NCBI GenBank assembly: GCA_004123355.1
Contig: SCHM01000001.1
Location: forward strand, 9,124,193 to 9,188,192
Source of the DNA: Amphirosellinia nigrospora
Taxonomy: Eukaryota > Ascomycota > Sordariomycetes > Xylariales > Xylariaceae
Length of the DNA: 64,000 bases
Reading direction: 5' to 3'
The notes under the pieces: generated by a model
What the model was told of the DNA's origin: nothing
The model's input: only the letters and a program-made list of their open reading frames with translations
Database searches by the model: none
In this document: in pieces, positions 47,338-59,932 of the stretch
Layout of the letters: the number at the start of each line of letters is the position of its first letter
Position numbering within the stretch: position 1 is the stretch's first letter
Made by a program: the position numbers and the translations under genes

Positions 47338-49882
47338 ACGGCCCATGAGGTCTTTATCTTGATTGGATCATTCTATACCCAAAAAAAAAAGAAATCAAAC
47401 TAGTCTACGGGGAAAGAAAGCCCTACGAGACAAGCACTACTTCGTTTCTTGATAGAAAGCACCGGTCTTCTGTAAAGCCAAAACTCAGGCCTGACATTTC
47501 ACTCCACTGAGATTCACTGGGCCGAGGCATCTCATAATTCCTTAGAGCGCGGACCTGGGTTGCATGGTTGGGCGTTACGGAACATTTCACCATAGCAGTA
47601 GGTTATGCGGTTGTTGGTTTATTATGTGCGCTAGCTAGAGGGACAAAATAATCCCACCTAATTAAAATACGAAATAATTCATGGCAGTTCCTGTCTATGA
47701 TTCTACATAGAAAGGTCTATCCAACATGGAAGCTTGTGTGATTTCTAATCGTTATGGCGTGTGCTAGAAAAACTTACGCTGTCTTCGTACACCCAGGACG
47801 CCGACGGCCCCAACGCAAATGTGCCTTGGCTCAAGATGTATGTTATTTTTTGCGCCCTCGCCCATCCTTCTCACATTCATTTCTTTCGCCTATGCGATAG
47901 GCATTGTTCATTCCCCTTGCTTGTGTGATGAATACCTTCATTAGCTTTCAGTTTAGTGATTATGTCACCTATGTAAGTTTTTTAGTTGCTGGGCATGCCT
48001 ATTTGAAGGGAAATGTATAGCTTGTGGTTGCGGGTGAATAGCGTAGGTCACTCTAATTCCCATTCTCGGCGCTCTGCTGCTTTTGAAATACCATGCCGTC
48101 CTCGACTTCCTCTCTGTGGTCTCTGGTAGATGAATGCTGCGCCACCGGAGCAAACATCCCAACGTTCATCCCTTCGGTCGTCCCTTGCATAACTCGAAAA
48201 TTAGTCACTGCCAGAACCTTCGCCTAGGGGTAACAGTATGATATATATTGTGGCGCAAGGGTGCTAGGAGCTCGCTTTTTTCCAGACGTAATTGAAAATG
48301 CAGGTTTTAGCGATAAATTGAGTAATTAAATGTTTCATCAATGGGAATCGGCTCATCGCGAGCACAAAACACAGACAAAGAGATCCCTGCATATACTCAG
48401 ATGCCCTCCACGAGGATAGATCTAGAGCCTTGTGCGGCAACAAGCGTTCATTCCCCTATATATTAGGTTTATGATAAAGCTTATCTTATTAGATGGAAGC
48501 AGACGGAATATTGAGTTCGGCAAAGAGCGAACAGGGGTCTAATAGCGGCAACGACTCTCGATGTAGTGACAGGTCGCAGTTACGCAAACAGGAGGGTACT
48601 TATAACTATAGGATAGGAATCGGATCTGTAGCTCCTTCATGTTATTATGTTGTAGTTGGATTGATAACTTACAGCAGTGTCGGAATTCGTAAGCATGGGG
48701 TATGCTGGCGCGAGAGGCCTAATACCCTTCATGGGCTACGTGGCAATTCTTGCCGTATACCTACATATTTTTCATTACTAGAACTTGGGGAGCCAGGGCC
48801 GGCTTCATGAGATACAAGGGATGCATCGTGAGGCAATCGTACCTACGTTTGGGAAGTAACAACGTTCAGACGGCATTTTCTCGTTTACTCTATTCAAGTT
48901 GTCGGTGCAGATTCCTCCTACACTGTGATTTATTTTAACGGCGCCAAGATTGAACACTACGCGGATTGAAAAAGCTAGGCACAGGGTGCCAAGGCAAGGC
49001 ATTGCCAGTGTCGCTGCTTAAAGCGTGTTGGTTAGGCAGGGAGTTACAGTCTTCACATGCCCATTCTAAGGTTTTCGGTGAAGATATAAAAAACTCTAGC
49101 CTCGTCCAAGGATAGTTTCATAGCCCGCAACTCATAGGATATGCGTTTAGGTTGTTTGCTATTATAAACTCGAAACCTTAGTTCTGCAGCTTTAGGTGAC
49201 GTGTGAAACCACCAGCGTGTCTAACCCCGGCAATTCCGCAGTGGCCATGGTCCATGCTATCGAGTTATTCCTTTCACTGGAGTAATAGTAGCTATGGGGA
49301 AGCTTTCCTGGCTAAACTCTTTTTTGGTGAAGCATCTGTTTGCTCTTTGTCTATAACTTTAGTACGTGTAAGAGGTTAGGATAGGTCAGGCAAAAGGAAC
49401 CTAAGGTACGTAAGCCTGCCCATGGAAGCAGCATATCCAAAAACACTATTAATCCCAGGACTCATAGAGTCAGTCGTAGTACAATAGATCTGAGGATTGA
49501 AAGTGGTCGCGGAGTTCCATCATATGTAGTTTCTACGGCAGCTAAACCTGAGTTGCAAGTTGAGGTAGGTGTATTTCTATTTCAATATTGTACATTTGGT
49601 AGGTGACTCTGAACTTTGGTAGGCAAACGAATCGCTTCGAAACACTATGATTAAACTTCCTATAAACTAAAAGGTCGAGATGTAAGTCAAAATCAGAGGT
49701 AGTCTGCGAGTGATTGGATTTTTTTGGATATATAAAGGGCATGTCTCGCTCTCAGCATATCACTCTTCATCATTCCACTAGCATCATTTCATGATAGAAC
49801 AGCCTTATACACTTATCCTATCAACTATATTATACAGTCTTACATTTATCAGTTATTCTATACGATAAAGTCCCAAATCCAC
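47338..49882. other. Gene-free stretch
   Basis: No recognisable gene. A 90-base segment at about 48370-48460 resembles 26030-26125. A 105-codon plus frame at 48493-48810 (MEADGILSSAKSEQG...) follows it but has no recognisable domain. Confidence 0.45.
49729..49736 (+). promoter_or_regulatory. TATA box candidate
   Basis: TATATAAA followed by a CT/CA-rich leader and an ATG about 150 bases downstream at 49883. This is a typical strong-promoter layout and supports the weak gene model that follows. Confidence 0.5.
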
Positions 49883-50691
49883 GATGGACTCAGACCACAA
49901 CTTACCATCACCAACATCGATAAAAGGCGGCTGGCCAAGATGTATAGAACTAGGTTCTATCGAAGGCTTGAGAGCAGACTGAGCGCAGAAGGGATGGATG
50001 ACTATGTCCTGCGATTTAATGCTGTCGACCCGCCAACAGGACTTGGGCCAGACTTGCGTTAGAGTTTGGGTGAGTAATTATTTTCTCCTTCTTAGTCTTA
50101 CGAACTCCCAAAACACTCCCATATCAATCTGAAGCGCGGTGACTAATAGTGCATATAGAGAACGCAGCCTAGACGGCGTTCAAGTTTACCTGTCATTCAA
50201 TTACCGAATAGACATTTAGTTAAGGATGCCTGTCTTCCCCTTTTATTGTTCCGAATACCATTTTATACCGGGGGCATGGGGAACGGAGTGATATATCAGC
50301 CGCTTCTCGATATATCTTTTCCATTTCTCAAGTTCCATCACTTTGACTTACACCCCAGACCTTGTGGATCAAAAGCTACATACGTACACCCACTACATCA
50401 TGCCAAAATCTCCCAGTCAGCTAACCTATATTCTCAAAATGCAGCTTGAGCACCCGGGAATTGTGCTTATTCCTCCGGCGCGTGCTCAAGAAGTTCAAGG
50501 GCCGGGCGAAGTCCGACTATATTCGGACTGACACCTGCTGCTTTCTGTGGGATGACGAGGATCTCGTATTGGAGATCTGCCTCAAACCTCCTAGTCCCAC
50601 CCCAGTCCAGGCCAACAAGGACTCTCCCACGGCTAGGCCAGATGGCGACCCACACGAAGGCGGTGCTGAGCGCCCCTCTATAAGGCCGTAG
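49883..50691 (+). CDS. Unknown orphan gene model, at least two exons, frame-interrupted
   Basis: I do not recognise it. With one lost C near 49896 the first exon reads MDSDPQLTITNIDKRRLAKM, YRTRFYRRLESRLSAEGMDD and YVLRFNAVDPPTGLGPDL. A donor GTGAGT at 50070 and an acceptor ATATAG at about 50159 would join to ERSLDGVQVYLSFNYRIDI. Later open pieces in different frames are FYTGGMGNGVIYQPLLDI, FLKFHHFDLHP, RRVLKKFKGRAKSDYIRTD and CCFLWDDEDLVLEICLKPP, ending at 50689-50691. Amino-acid content looks natural and a TATA box precedes it, but two or more further frame breaks are needed. It could equally be a decayed gene. Function is unknown. Confidence 0.42.
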
Positions 50692-51214
50692 GAGAACATC
50701 CAAATCAATAACAATCCTAGAGGGCCCTAAAGAGTCGGCATTCTTCACAAAGATGAGATGGGAGATCTACGGCTTACATACACGAATTTCTCGCATCGCC
50801 TTGCCCGTCTCGATTTCGTAAACTGTCTTGGAGTCGGGCGTCGAATTTATCTTGTCAAAGCCACGATCATTAGTAATAGCTGGGGACGGGGAGGACTGGA
50901 CACGCCACATTGGGAAACATTTTGGTCAAGATCATAATCCGCCTGCCATCATATGTATTTGTTTAGTATATAGTAAATCTTAAAGTGTGATAGCTACTTG
51001 CCAAGTAATGGTTTATGCCCGTCATAGCCTCCTTCTTCTGTAGTTGATGACAATGCGCAACTTAAACAGGGGACCTTGACGCGCAAGCCACAGCACCGCC
51101 ACACACAGCATTATCCCAGCAACCTCTGCCATCCCGCGGTTTGTCCCATCAACCTCTTGATGCATCTCGCTCTGCATTGCCGTTGATGATTCAACTTTCA
51201 GTTTACTTTAAACA
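50692..51214. other. Intergenic, promoter of the DUF423 gene
   Basis: About 0.5 kb, with a CA/CC-rich stretch just before 51215. No gene seen. Confidence 0.55.
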
Positions 51215-51980
51215 ATGTCTGATGAATCCGCCCCATTGATCCCTGCCTCAACATCCACATCGAGAAGGGCTAAGAACATGTATTGGACATTAGGGTGCAT
51301 CTACGGCGCAACGGCCGTGGCCTTCGGCGCTTTCGGGGCTCACGGACTGAAGAAGGTCGTCACGGACCCGGCGAAGCTCGCGAGCTTTGCCACGGGCGCC
51401 CATTACCAGGTTCGTACATTGGATTGCTTGTCTTGTTTACTTCTAGAAGTATTTTTCAACGCCGTTTATGTATCTTTGCTCAATCTTACTTTCATATGAC
51501 GCTTGAGGAAAAAAGGAGGGGAAAATTATTGGATTGTTCTCATCATGAGATCACGGAAGAGTTACCTGGACATGGTATCATGATCTCTGCGGTCAACCAT
51601 CATACCATCTCCAAGAGTGGTATAAGAGAACAAAGAGTTGAATTGAATACAATCGCAAATGCGAATTTCGAAATCAGCTAACACGTAGTCCCCAGCTCAT
51701 CCACTCCGTGGCCCTCCTCGTCGCAGCACGCGCGGCACCGGAGAACAAGCTCGCAGCCGGCTTGTTCACTGCCGGAATGACTAGTACGTCCTCCTACGGG
51801 CTCCCATCCATGCGGTGACACGAGATACGAGTCACGAGTCTAACGCGGCTGTTTCCCCCAGTGTTCAGTGGAAGCATATACGCCCTGGTTCTAGACCCTG
51901 CGCGCTTCCGATTCCTCGGCCCGGTTACGCCTCTCGGTGGGCTCTGTCTCATCGGCGGCTGGGCGGCTCTCGCTTTTTAA
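51215..51980 (+). CDS. Small DUF423-family membrane protein
   Basis: Three exons: 51215-51409, 51696-51783 and 51862-51980. Introns of 286 and 78 bases join in phase to give about 133 residues without any frame break. The N-terminus is a short soluble leader (MSDESAPLIPASTSTSRRAK). The first helix carries the family signature LGCIYGATAVAFGAFGAHGL followed by KKVVTDPAKLASFATGAHYQ. Exon 2 gives LIHSVALLVAARAAPENKLA and AGLFTAGMT. Exon 3 gives MFSGSIYALVL and PVTPLGGLCLIGGWAALAF. The GAFGAHGL and HSVALL...FSGS..Y pattern is that of DUF423/UPF0382 proteins such as bacterial YgdD. They are four-helix membrane proteins of unknown function; the cellular membrane here is not predictable. Confidence 0.88.
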
Positions 51981-54900
51981 GGTTTGGTGAGTTTTGGGTT
52001 AGGCGATGGTGGCTTAAGTTGGGAGAGCCTATTCGGTGCATGATTCATCGAAATGATTACCATCCGCTGTATTTTGGGAGATGGAGTGAGGTGGCTTCTT
52101 GTGGGGGCGCGAACACAGTATCTGCGATTACGTTTGGGCGCGATTGACCTGTGTATACATCACCACTCTTATGTAATCTATTAAAAGTTTAGCTTGCTTG
52201 TAATCTTCAATGTAAGTATCTCTCTGTCGCATCGCTACAGTAGTATCTTCAAAGGGGTGCCGTTATTTTTAATGTTCTCAGCGTACTTCAGTAACTCGTG
52301 CCCAGTAATATCATACAGCAGTTCCGATAGGATATGGAACCGTTCTAAAACCTTGGAGAGCCAGGTTTCCTGCATTTATCTCCTGAAGTTGCTATCAGAC
52401 CTTTCCTTTTACTGGCCCGTGTCTGCATTCGTTTAGGCAGCGGCACCTTAACAACTCATTTTTTGCATTGCCATAGCCTATTGCCACACCGACCGATTTA
52501 ATTTTGTGAACCGCAAAGCGAGTTTGGGCCCAAGTCTATAGATTGGGGAAGGCTTTCCCTCCATTGACATGCAGTTCACTATTGACTCGAAATGGGCGAC
52601 CCCTACATTTACCTCGAGTCCTGCGAATTGGAAAGCTCATTTGAATGGCAGATCATTTGAATGGCAGATGCTTGTCGTCAGTTGCTCTAGTTATTTTGGG
52701 TGAGACGGCATGCCGACACTAATGTGCTTGCCTCGATGGGTAAATGAATCTCATATGAGTTGAGAACATTGGCTTGCTCCTTCCCATGTTTCCCGTCCTT
52801 TAGGTATTGAATGTAGTGTGCTGCATTAGGTACCTCTCCCAAAGACAAGCTGCTCAATCACAATAACATATTTCCTTCTGATTCACGCCACGCGCATTAC
52901 TTTAAACAACCTTAAACTCTATAGTCGCGAATTCTCCGCTCCTAGCTAAGTAGCCAATATCTACGAGCAAATAATCTTTCCGTTAGTATTACTACAGCTT
53001 GGACCTCGTACACCAGAAGGAAACCTTAAGGATCTGTATATCGCACATGGCAGACCCCCTGCGCCCAGTTGAGACTTCGGATGAGCCTGTGCACGGGAAA
53101 CGAAAGCTAGATAAAGCATCCTCAGGTTTAGCAAGTGTTCAAACAAACCACTACAAACCAACAAATAGATTAAAGATTAAGCCTTGATTATTCTTTTTGT
53201 AATTTTTATTTACTTGCTTTATATATGTTGGTTATTCTGCTCAAGGTTTAAATAATAAATTTACAACCTAGGGCTATAGTACAGTATGCGTGTGAAGTTT
53301 TATCCAGAAGGCCCTGCAGCGAATGCCTTTTTGGCGTACAGCTTTGGATCATGCCTAGGTAGGTAGATTGAACAACTATGCAAATGCATCAACCTAAACC
53401 GCCCGACCTATGTATCACGATATGCAATCCCAAACACCGCAATTGATCAAATGCCGTGCTGGGATAGCTGACTTAAGTATGTTGTGGCCGTATTTTTCAT
53501 TCAATATTTAAGTTGCGACAAGGTCAGCGACTTCACATTTAATTTCGGCCAAGGTATCATAGTCGACTTCCAACGTCTGGAATTAATGAAGCAACCAATT
53601 AAGTGCCAAATATCTCGCTTCGTGATTATTTGGCCGTCACGTCGTAAGCGTGTGCGTTATCGAATAATTTGATTACGTTTCACACTACCCTACCTGCTTC
53701 GAGGCAGGCCTGAGCTTTCGCGTTGGGACGGAGCAGAGGATGCGACGGTGCCAAGACCGGGGTTCGTCTGCGTCGGCTTTAGTTCTAGATCGAGATAAGG
53801 GGGGAGCAGGGGGCCGTGCGGATCTTGGCGATATTGGGCTCTTGGGATTCGTATTCCTCAGTCGGCGGCGTGGTGACGGTTACAGAAACAACAAATTGCT
53901 GGTACGAATAAAATAAGTATATATTATCATATAGGAGGCTGACTATGCATGGATGAGTAAGTGCAATGTGCGACATGCCTTACTCGCGATAATAATCGCC
54001 ACGTGGTCACGATGTACATTCGTGGTACATTATTGTCAGGATTGAGAGAACAAAGTGCAGGTAAGCGATCGTGGAGGGCCATTGGCTGATTGGGCTAAAT
54101 CGAACGACGTTGAATTTGTCGGGGGACCAAGGTTGATATATACTAAACAATCTGTGATATAGTTTGACAGTAGGGGCACTTAATGATCCATGCGCCTGAC
54201 AGGCCGTCAAATTGGTCGGACCCGTGCCGATTTTTGAGACATTAAGCTCGTGCGACCTTCTTGACAGACCTTGAAAGCTCGAGTCAACCATGACGTCTAG
54301 TAGGACAAGACCACAATTGGCCGCCGGGAGATGTAGTCAACCCTATCAGAACTACCGTCGCGATCCATGTCTTTGGGTTATTGGCTTTGGTGTCCGAGCG
54401 CCCGTTTTATATGTAAGGGACAGATGCAGCACGTGGTTCGACCTTTTTCTGTTTCTTTTTCTTCGATTTAACCCAGACAGAACAAGTTCAAATTGATGGA
54501 TTAGATTCCTGTTGTTCAACAGCGGGCCAACGCCTCCACGTTGCAGATATATTCGAGCATGAAAATGGCGACGAATCAGCGGCCTACACAACAACCAGTG
54601 TAACTACAGTGAACGGCGTTGTCGTTATCACCTTGCGCACAGCACATAATATCGAGAATGTCTACGTACGTAAATCAAGCATTTTAATGCTGTCAAGTAC
54701 AGTAATTGCAAGTGAGTTATAACCTGACCGCTCGTTAGGTACTTACTTATCGTTGGCGTTATTGCGTGCTAGACTGCTGGTGATAGTGATATCAACAAAC
54801 GGAGACAAATCAACATCCACCACGTCTTTCGCTTCTCCATCTTATTCACCTGGAATAGGCTAAGCGTACCGATCGGAATTAGCACGCAAACATCTTTTGA

Positions 54901-56136
54901 GAATCGCAAATCGATGTGGATCTACTTAAGTAATTATTCTGTGCCGGCAGTCACTTAAGCCAGGTCTCGTTCCTGGAAATCAATATCGTTATGCATTAAC
55001 CTATTCACATGGCCGATCCGCGTGCCGATCAGAACAGCTTTTCCGCCCGGTAGAGTAATCTTGGCCTTGATCCAATCTTGATTCTTCTTTTAGGGTCGCA
55101 CTTGAGGCGCCCAACCAGAACAAGGGATCTTCCTGATTACTTGCACTAGAACTGGGTTTTGGAATAAGGGGGTGTGCGCATACACATAACCATGTACACA
55201 CACAAACGCTTTTTCAACCTCAGTTGTCTTGTTTCTCGTCTCTCACCTAAGTCCTTAGGTTATAGCAAGCACTTTGATTTGATACCTAGGCGTCTACACT
55301 GCCGAGGTACACTACTTAAGTACCTATAAGTTCACCAGCCATCCATTATCTGACAAGATGGTCCCCTTCTGAGAGGCTGGAGCAAGCGACACCCCTAATT
55401 GTTGTACCTTTCTTAGCGCATTTCCGAATGCAACTCTAGCGTGTGCCCTGATCCTGCAAATCATTGCCGGCGCCCTTCATTGGCCTCGTTCCTCGCTGGC
55501 CGACGCAGGTACACGATGCTAGCCCTGATCCATTGGTGGCATCGCCAGAATAATATACATAATGTACACAATGTACCTTGGCGCCTTGGGAGGTATGGCT
55601 CATCTCATCTGAGCTGGTTCTGATGCTGGCCCTTGTTTGTTGGACTAATAGGACGACGAGCCTCGAATGAGAATGGGGGGCGTACATCGTCAACCGCCCC
55701 CGTTTCGTAGTGTAGTGTAGTCCCTCCCTGTCGCCAAGTAGCGTGAAGCTCTTTTTTAATATTATCCACCTTTTTTCCCCTTTACTCTTACTAGCCCTTC
55801 CCGTATAACTCATTAACCCTGACCCTGTGCCTCTGACGCTTTGTCGCGAACCCTTCTTCCTCACGGAAGCCAATACTGTCTCTCTTGTTCTGGTGAATTA
55901 TCACCACGCCGCTCATTAAAGTCATTTGAATTTGAGGCTACTCTCTCCTTGTTGGGATTGTCGACTTGCCACCTTCATTTCACCGCCTGCAATTGTATTT
56001 GCACCCTTAAGGTACGAATGGTCCTAGCACATTCCAACTCATCCTCCTTGCGACCTCACACGGCGTTTTACTAACATCGAAAAGCGCGACCTACTGTTTC
56101 AATCCACTCGCATACGACTACGTAAACTCGTTCAAG
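51981..56136. other. Gene-free stretch of about 4.2 kb
   Basis: Only short frames. TACCTAGGTA-type sites lie at 52826-52835, 53353-53364, 54735-54742, 55283-55290 and 55317-55324. The last 250 bases before 56137 are pyrimidine-rich and probably the promoter of the TOS1-like gene. Confidence 0.5.
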
Positions 56137-57644
56137 ATGAAATACTCATCCGCCATCCTCGTCGGCGGTGCGCTTCGGTGGTCTCCGCCAGTGCTTTTGC
56201 GCTGATTCAGTTCAAGATCTGGTCGGCAACTTCTTTTGCCCGGGTGGTGTGAAGCAGATCAAGTATGACGGGTTGGATATTCCTGGCAAGTACCGTGCCG
56301 TCGCGACCATGGACAATACCGGAACTTGCACGTACGAGGACAAGGCCTACTCCGGTCCTATGCTCCCTACGATGAGGGCGTAAGTCGGCAAGTGTAATCC
56401 AAACCTCGTGGCCTTCGCTAACCCTTCGAATAGCTGTCGCTTCACTTCCGTGGACCCCTGCACCTGAACAACGTCGCCGTCTACACTCCTGGCAACAGCA
56501 AGCGTGATGCGCCGCCAAGGCCGCCCACTCCAAGCGCCATGGCCACCGCACCTACACAAAAGCACCAGGAGCAGAACGAGGAGCGAGATGTCGGTGACAT
56601 GGTCGTTGCGACAATTGATGGCCAAGTGGTATCTTGGCTCAACACCTACGCGGCGCAACCCCCGACGCTGCTGCCGCGATGCGGCTCCCTGCCCGACCGC
56701 TGCTGCGGCAGACCCGACCGCCAATGCGTATCCCACGAAGAAGCCTTCTTCTTCTTCCACCGGTAACAACCAGAAGGTCCCTCGGACAGCACTCCCATTA
56801 CTGGTGATTTCGTGCGATCTGCCTACTACAGCGCCGCTGACGGCACTGCTGATGTCCGTCTTCTTGGCCAACGTTGGCAGCCCTGGTGTTTCTGGCACTT
56901 GGACACGTGAGTTTAATCTGCAGCTGAAATACAAGCAATGTGTTGGTTACTAACGCTTCCTACCACAGTGTCTGGGCTCCAGTCTTGCCTACGTGAACGA
57001 GGAGGGTTCCAGCGCCGCTGCCTCCCACGTTCTGAAGGACAAGCTCCTCGACGATACCCAGGAGATCGCCATCTTCTCCGATTCCCCTTGCGATGCTTCT
57101 TGCGGCACCACTCGTCCCAAGTCCGTTGCTACAGTATGTTGTGAACCATTATGTTCCTAGTCCTGCGCAATTATCTAACCCGACTACAGAGGGATTCGAG
57201 GGTGCTTCCAAGGTCTTCGTGGTTGAATTCAGCATGCCTGACAGCGCAAGTCCGGCGCTGGCCTCAACATGCCCGCCTACTGGCTCCTCAACGCCGCCAT
57301 TCCCCGAACCGCCCAGTACGCCTCCTGCAGCTGCTGGAAGGTGACAACGAGAGCCTCTCCAGGGTGGTTGCGGTGAGCTCGATGTCGTCGAGATCCTCAG
57401 CTCCGGCGACACCCGCGCCAATCCCCTTCCACTTCGCCAACGGTGTCGGTGACTCTCACTACATTGACCGCCCGGTCAGTGGCCCATCAAGGTCGCCGTC
57501 GTCATGGATGCCGGCTCCTCCGCTGTCTCGATCAAGGTCCTCGATGACTTTGACTTCAGCACCAGCCTTACCTCCGCGCAGGTCCAGGCCATGGTTACTG
57601 ACGAGCAGGACACCAGCCTTTTCAGCTTGATGTCGTTCGCTTAA
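56137..57644 (+). CDS. TOS1-like cell-wall protein (putative glycosyl hydrolase)
   Basis: A secreted fungal wall protein of the Tos1/YJL171C family. The start MKYSSAILVGGA is a signal peptide. Exon 1 (56137-56379) has KQIKYDGLDIPGKYRAVATM and GTCTYEDKAYSG, the Tos1 N-terminal domain. Intron 56380-56433 leads to LSLHFRGPLHLNNVAVYTPG and VGDMVVATIDGQVVSWLNTY, then a Ser/Pro-rich linker. Introns 56907-56968 and 57134-57189 flank SSLAYVNEEGSSAAASHVL, IAIFSDSPCDASCGTTRPKS and GFEGASKVFVVEFSMP. The last exon holds NMPAYWLLNAAIPRTAQYAS, CSCW, GCGELDVVEILSSGDTRAN, FHFANGVGDSHYIDRP and LFSLMSFA. At least eight single-base losses break the frame, the highest density in the window, in very GC-rich sequence. 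Catalytic residues are not established for the family. Confidence 0.87.
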
Positions 57645-58530
57645 GCGAGGGAAGCGAGGGAAGCGAAAATACAAGGGAAGAGGTCACAGACCTAACATCA
57701 CATATTCTTGTCTCACTGCACATACGGATCCATGGATAATGTTCGTCCGAGAGCTGGCGGCTTCGGTCGTCCTTGGATGGAAAATAATACGAGTGGTATG
57801 TGGGTGGGCTTCTGGAGTTTTACGATTATAGCAGGCGCCTAGGTGAATGAAACGTGCAATTTGTTGTCTTAGCCGATTTAATTTCGTTACGGTGACTTCG
57901 ACTTGATGTATATTTTCCTAAACTTTTCCTTCGTATACCCCGTACAGCATTGTTATAGGTGCGTCTCGGAAATCATCTTTCAGTCCTCGTATCCCTAAAC
58001 GAGATTCAATATCTAGTATTTACAATTCGGAGGTGTGCCTCGGCGCTGTGAATCTTGTTCATGAATAGATGGTATCTATAAGCGTAGACACACCTGCAGA
58101 TGAGGCTGTATCGAGCTCAAATTACGACGTACGGACAGCGATACTGTCAGGTGAAGACCATGAGGCCAATGACGGGTCACCTGCATATTGATGATGGTGA
58201 AGAGCCGCTATCATCTAGTGATGCCGAAAGCCAGGTTCCATACGTGCTGTCTTAGATAGAAGAAGATGTATACTCGATGATAATATGTCCAATTATGTGA
58301 GCCTTAACTGACTTGGAAACCAACTCTAAGAGAGGTCATTAGGTTTGTCCGTGTCCGTAATGAATGTACACTCTGTACCATCCGACGCTTCAACAAGAGC
58401 TGTGTAGTCTTTCCATGTACAAGATCCCACCCCATACTATATAAACAATTACTCGCGGTTTTACAAGAAAGTAAGATCGTATCCGAAATAGGCGGGCAGG
58501 TTTAAATGAAAAATACAACCCCGATCACAC
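57645..58530. other. Intergenic between convergent genes
   Basis: The 3' flanks of the TOS1-like gene and the alcohol dehydrogenase. A short imperfect GCGAGGGAA repeat immediately follows the TOS1 stop (57645-57667). No gene. Confidence 0.55.
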
Positions 58531-59932
58531 TTATAGAGAGGATATATCCAATACTACTCGTCCTATGATATTCCCCTGCCCCATCTCCTCAAAAATAGAC
58601 TGCAGCTCACCCATCCGGGCGGTGCGAACAGGCATCTTTATGACGCCACGCCTGGCCATCTCGAGCGTCTCGATCGCCTCACGGCGGTTCCCGACGCCGA
58701 CCCGACGATCTTATACTGGCCCTTGACCATGAACGTCGGGAACGCGGTAGCGATGGGCACCTGCTCGCCCTCGGGCATGCCACGCAGACCAACGTGCCAG
58801 CGAACTGAAGCATCCCAAGGCCTGCGCATACGCCCTGTTGTTGGCGGTGCAGACGATCACGGCCGCGGCGCCGAGTCCCGTGAGCCTCATATCTCCTTAC
58901 CGATGCCCTCGTCGTCGAACGCCGTCAGATCGACGAAGTGCTCCGCGCCGCCGCCCAAGACGTCCTCTCGCTTGCTCGGCATGTCGATCCCGATGACGCG
59001 GAACCCCATCCCGCCTACCGCGATGCTCGTCGCTATCGTCCCGAGACCGCCGCCCGCGCCGGAGATCACGACCCACTGGCCGGGCTTTGCGCCGCACTTC
59101 TGGAGCGCTGCGTAGGTCGTCACGCCCGCGCAGAGCATAGGCGCCGCGAGCTCCCCCGGAGAGACTCGGGGATGGGGTCACGTAGCTATTAGAGACAGGG
59201 TTACTTACGGATCATAGGATAGCGTCTTCTCAGGAGAAGCTGAGCAAAGGGTGTGAAAATGTAAAATACTCACTTGGCGGTCCGAGAACGTATTGTTGAA
59301 ATGTGCCCGGTGTGTAGTACCCGCTAATCTTCTGCTTGAAGCAGAGACCCTCGAAACCCTCATTACACGGCGCTGGAAGGGAGGAGGCACGAATTAGCTC
59401 GAAGTTTCCATTTTGTTTAACTCGAGATAAGGGAAGAGACTGGAAACGCACGGCAGGTCAAGCACGCCGAAGAAACCCATTTGATGCCGACGCGGTCGCC
59501 GACGTTCACACCCGCGCTTTCGGAACCTTCGCCTAGCTTCACTATATGGCCCAGACCTTCATGTCCTCCTACTTGGCCCGGTTGCGTAGGGAAAGGGAGG
59601 TGTTTCCACTTTGACAAGTTATCTTAGTCAGCTGATGAGCTCCCATTAACATGTTGTCATTCGGCGTACACTGTTCATCACTTTCATAGAGCAGATTAGC
59701 TTGAGTTCGAGGGATAACAACTTATCGTTTGTTACATTGAAGTTGAAAGTAGCTTACTTATTCCGTAGTCCGAGTGGCAGATTCCCGAGTGCGTCAGCTT
59801 CACCAACACCTCGCCTGGCCCCGGTTCTGGCGTCGGGACATCCTGGATGGCGATAGAGCATGAGCCTGGCTTGTCATACACGCATGCTTTGTGCGTCTTG
59901 GGTATATCGAGTGTACTCTCAGTAGTAGACAT
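58531..59932 (-). CDS. Zinc-dependent alcohol dehydrogenase (medium-chain, yeast Adh type)
   Basis: A cytosolic NAD(P)-linked enzyme interconverting alcohols and aldehydes. Exon 1 (59758-59932) gives MSTTESTLDIPKTHKACVYD, GPGEVLVKLTHSGICHSDYG with the catalytic-zinc cysteine. The intron 59623-59757 joins in phase to WKHLPFPTQPGQVGGHEGLG (zinc histidine-glutamate pair) and VNVGDRVGIKWVSSACLTC. The intron 59373-59451 joins to PPCNEGFEGLC, completing the CX2CX2CX7C structural zinc site, then YYTPGTFQQYVLGPP. The intron 59186-59273 precedes YVTPIPES, MLCAGVTTYAALQKCGAKPG and the NAD-binding GAGGGLGTIA. The end is KGQYKIVGSASG and NIIGRVVLDISSL. Four or more single-base losses interrupt the last exon, and the third splice join is off by one base. 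Substrate cannot be told from the sequence. Confidence 0.88.

Noticed and set aside
55436-55873. 145-codon minus-strand frame upstream of the TOS1-like gene.
   Set aside because: No domain, odd composition, and it sits in the probable promoter of a plus-strand gene.
59209-59239. A 31-base micro-exon in ADH that would join in phase on both sides (TSPEKTLSYDP).
   Set aside because: It would leave a downstream intron of only 23 bases, too short to splice, and the family has no such insert. A one-base loss at the third junction is simpler.
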